From: Atrichornis clamosus
Lineage: Eukaryota; Chordata; Aves; Passeriformes; Menuridae
DNA length: 64,000 nucleotides
Reading direction: 5' to 3'
Assembly: GCA_013400975.1 (NCBI GenBank)
Contig: WBMZ01006345.1
Coordinates: forward strand, 33,084-97,083
Shown here: positions 60,829 through 64,000 of the stretch, one piece after another
How the letters are laid out: each line of letters opens with the position of its first letter
How positions within the stretch are numbered: the stretch's first letter is position 1
Notes under the pieces: model-generated
The model's input: only the letters and a program-made list of their open reading frames with translations
Told to the model about the DNA's origin: nothing
Databases searched by the model: none
Translations under genes and position numbers: made by a program

Positions 60829-60960
60829 CCTCGCCTGGCAATAGCACGCTATTCCTTCTCCACCCGAGGTACTCGTGGGCTCTCCCGCTAATCCGCCCAG
60901 CAACGGTTTGTCCCTTCCTATCCGCCGCAACAATCTCGTGTAAGCATCGTGGTCTGAGAT
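60829..60960. promoter_or_regulatory. CpG-rich patch, possible promoter or first exon
   Basis: About ten CpGs in roughly 130 bp (CTCGCC, CCACCCGAGG, TCTCGTG, TCCGCC and others) within surroundings nearly free of CpG. A plus-strand donor-like CTTACG|GTATGA follows at about 60,978. Could be a small promoter or 5' exon of the plus-strand neighbour, or an unmethylated repeat remnant. Not confirmed. Confidence 0.3.
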
Positions 60961-61425
60961 CAGCTGCAGCAACTTACGGTATGATTTACAAGGGGAAGAA
61001 AAAGCTGCTTCTGCAGAGATTCTACTCCTTTAGACATTTGACTTTTGGCCCCCACTCTGACAGCATCACACAGGCCATAACTTTTAAGCTGTTTAAGTGA
61101 GGCATGTTTTTGTTTCACAACGACAGCACACAGTCTATGATTAATCTTTTGCATGAGAGACATGGCAGTTTCCCCACTGTTATGCAACACAATATGGTTT
61201 GATTGCTTCTGCCTCCTGTCAAGTCTCCAACTGGAAATGTGTAATATGAAATGAACTGCAGTAAAACAGATAAGAATGTGCTGAGGTAGTTTAAATAATA
61301 CTGGAGTAATTAAGGATCTGTATCTGTATTAGAAACAAAATAAACCCACTGTTTGGTTTGATTAACACTGCAGGATTGTAAGGCTACCAATGACACATAC
61401 TCAGTACAAAGTGGAAGATGTAATA

Positions 61426-61554
61426 GTCCAAGAGTTGTCCCAATGGGAAGATGTGAGAGACAAAGAGCTGTCCCAATGTGTATACAAGAGGTACCAAGAG
61501 CTGCCCTAGTGGGGAGATGTGAAAGTCCAAGGGTTGTCCCAATGGGAAGTCAAC
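61426..61554. repeat. Minisatellite, about 4 copies of a 32-34 bp unit
   Basis: Units start at 61426, 61458, 61491 and 61525 with the core GTCCAAGAGTTGTCCCAATG and GGAAGATGTGAGA. Copies differ by several substitutions. A second short repeat of ATTCCAGCC/GTTCCAGCA blocks follows at about 61,599-61,645. Confidence 0.85.
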
Positions 61555-64000
61555 AGACCAGCGGCTCCAAGCCTAGAATTATAGGGGCTGCATCCTGCAG
61601 ATTCCAGCCAGTTCCAGCAGGTCCCAGCTGATTCCAGCCTGTTCTGCTGTTGTAGGGTGTGGTCCTCTGTGATAGAGGAGTGGTCCAGCCCCTCGTTACA
61701 TCCAGCGCTCCCAGCAGTGTCCTGCACGCTCACACACTGTAACAGTGCCCTGCATACTTGCATGCTGCCCTAAGAGCAGGAAAGTTTGACATTAAAAGTA
61801 GCACACTGGGAATATTAACTTAAGGATTTTTAGGAAAGTTTCTCCCCTGAGCAGAAAAAAAAAGAGGAAGAGAAAACTGTTCTTGCAGCAGCAAGTTATA
61901 TAGCGACAGGTCACTATATTTTTGCTAATATGTATTGTATTGTAATTATGCACTTAGACCTGTGGCAAATGTAATAACAACAAAGACTGAATGCTAATGG
62001 CAGAAAAAAAACCTAGCAGCAACTGACTATATAAAACACGAGGAATTTCTCCTGTACGTCACATTTAAGAAAAAAAAAAAGCCAAGAAGTCATTGTTTCC
62101 CTGCACCAAAAATGATTAGGCACTGCCTAGATGAGCAGTACTGAACCATGAATTGTTCTTATTTATACTATATCATGCAACCTGAAAAAAACCAACCAAA
62201 AACCCAAGCAACCTGCTCGGCTCCAGAAGGCTCAGAATCCAAGCAATAGAGTGAAGCTTATAGCTGGGCATCTGATCCATTAATCCTGTTCTTTTGCCCT
62301 CAGTACCCTGTAAACTTACAGAGATTGGTCCCCTCCTGTGTCCAGTTGAACTTCTTTTACACTCAAAGAGAGTAATTAATGCCTGAATCTTTTATTCTGT
62401 TTTGCGAAGTAATGATCCCTCTTCTTTGGAGAAGAAGCACAGTCTGTGCGCAACTGTTAAGTTACACCCAGAGATGTGCAGTCTATGCAGTGTATGTGAA
62501 AAAAGGGGAAAGGGTGGAAGCACGGAGTCCCATTGGCTTCAAATGGGATGCAGAACAATAAAGGAAAAAAAATCTCCTTCAAAAAGATCAAGGAAAAATG
62601 AATGAAACTATTCTCTCCAGAAGACATATTGCCTCTCTTCCCTCCTGCTAATCATGCCTTGTCTTGTATGCAGCCATCATCTCTCTGTTCGACGAGGGAC
62701 CTACTCATGCCGTGTAGCCTTGCTAAAACTGAGAATATTCTTACTATATCTCCCAAAGTGAATGCATCAATTGATCCAACTCATCATCTGGAAATGGCTG
62801 TGCGTGAGCCAACCCCAGCTTTCTGTGTTGTCAACTGAATGATGCTCATTGCTGACAAGCTCGGCAAAGCCAGCCCTCTCACAGTGGTGAGCTGCCGAGT
62901 GATTGAGCCAGTGTAGACTTCCAGCAGGAGCTTTCCTAAAGACCTACTGCTTCATATTCCCCTGGCGACACAGCACATGTGAGAGCTGCTCTACCCTCAT
63001 TTCTTCTGTGTGAATAAAAAACAAACCACTGCAGTGATTATTTCTATGTAATTAGCATCAGAGGAAGGCATACTAACATCAGCCGTGGTCTTGTGACCAG
63101 CGTGCTGCTATGAAACTGCTTTGGATTAGGTTCAAGGCTCAGCTCTTCTGGGCCTGCTGGGTGCTCCTGATAAGTGTTTTTACCTAACAACTCACTGATA
63201 AGGATTTGAGTTTGAATGCAGCCCTGGACAGAAGTGCTCCAGTTACTTCTTTTGCCTTAGAGGTTTGGGCTTGTTTTCCCATGGAAGTGCTATACTGTCA
63301 AAGTTATAAAGCACTCTGAATGTCTGTCTCACCACCTTTGCTGAAGCTGTTCCACTCTGTGTAGAATAATTGATATTCACAGGGACCTGAGAGAGTATGA
63401 CTTAGTGATTAAGGCAGGCACTAGAGAGGGGATGTGGTTTCCTTTCTGTTCTCCAGGGAGTATGTGAGCTTTAATTTACTAAGTGTGTTATCGAAAATTT
63501 AAGATGAATGTGGTTTCAATATGGTTTGTCACTTAGAAATGAAACTCATATAAAAAATTAAATTGAAAAAAACTATTTGGAATAGAGTACGGTAAAACAT
63601 GGGAAGTCATCTAGAATTATTTTTTTTAATTTAAAAATTTAGCAGAGACAATTTTCATCCCACTCCTCTCCCCACCCCTCAAAAAAAAGGAGAAGAAACC
63701 TTTATCCCACTTGGAATAAGGAAAACTTCTGTCCCATTGGGAATAAGAAAAGGTTATTTCAAGATTTTCACAGACTGAAAAAAATATTTCCCAGCTCTAC
63801 CAAATAGCCTACTGTCTCTCAGAGCTGTAAATATAGTTTGCAAATCTTGCATCTGTTTTTTGTTTACAGTGATGGTAAGATATCTGTGTAGGTAAGTCAG
63901 GTTTTCCATGACAACAGCGCGTACTTTTACATTTCTAGCTACTGGTGGTTCTTGAAAACACAAGAATAAAAGAATACAGAAACAGAACCTTAAAAAAAAA

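Larger units (their letters stand above)
57567..64000. other. Right-hand intergenic or intronic DNA
   Basis: No coding exon is recognised. It contains a CpG-richer patch (60.83-60.96 kb) and a minisatellite (61.43-61.55 kb). By human synteny the next gene on the plus strand would be SMCO4; its short single-pass membrane protein was not found here. Confidence 0.5.

Noticed and set aside
1..64000. CRISPR arrays, operons, phage or bacterial features
   Set aside because: The gene is intron-rich with vertebrate splice signals and retrotransposons; no prokaryotic signature is present.

Overview
The window looks like bird nuclear DNA. It has AT-rich introns, many 5'-truncated CR1 retrotransposon fragments on both strands, one solo LTR resembling the ERVL-type LTRs common in bird genomes, and a small GC-rich CpG island. 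The species cannot be told from the sequence.

The dominant feature is one multi-exon gene on the minus strand, from the CpG-island promoter at about 46.5-46.95 kb down to a poly(A) signal near 4.46 kb. It is CEP295 (KIAA1731, vertebrate counterpart of fly Ana1), a centriolar scaffold needed for centriole-to-centrosome conversion. I placed 27 coding exons. Every junction is in phase, and the exon lengths add to 5,571 nt, which is 1,856 codons plus a stop. The first exons read MKRKV...[10 protein letters not shown], the middle is low-complexity and partly coiled-coil, and the end carries an ALMS-like motif.

A clear find is a SCARNA9 (mgU2-19/30) homologue on the minus strand at about 15.73-15.99 kb, inside the 6.7-kb CEP295 intron. 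Both antisense elements predicted for U2 snRNA G19 and A30 are present, each with the target base five nucleotides upstream of a D box. A GU repeat, seen as a CA microsatellite on the plus strand, lies between the two C/D domains. The RNA ends about 85 nt upstream of the 3' splice site, as intron-encoded C/D RNAs usually do. Human SCARNA9 is also hosted by CEP295, so the arrangement is conserved.

Left edge (1-4.4 kb): non-coding sequence with a plausible plus-strand non-coding exon, hairpins and CR1 pieces. In human the tail-to-tail neighbour of CEP295 is TAF1D, a snoRNA host gene, so this may be the 3' non-coding end of TAF1D. That is inference.

Right side (47-64 kb): largely intergenic. 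It holds CR1 pieces, a short CTG repeat, one plus-strand open exon-like block at 57.4 kb, a CpG-rich patch at 60.85 kb and a 33-bp minisatellite at 61.43 kb. In human the divergent neighbour is SMCO4. Its coding exon was not found here, so it would lie beyond the window.
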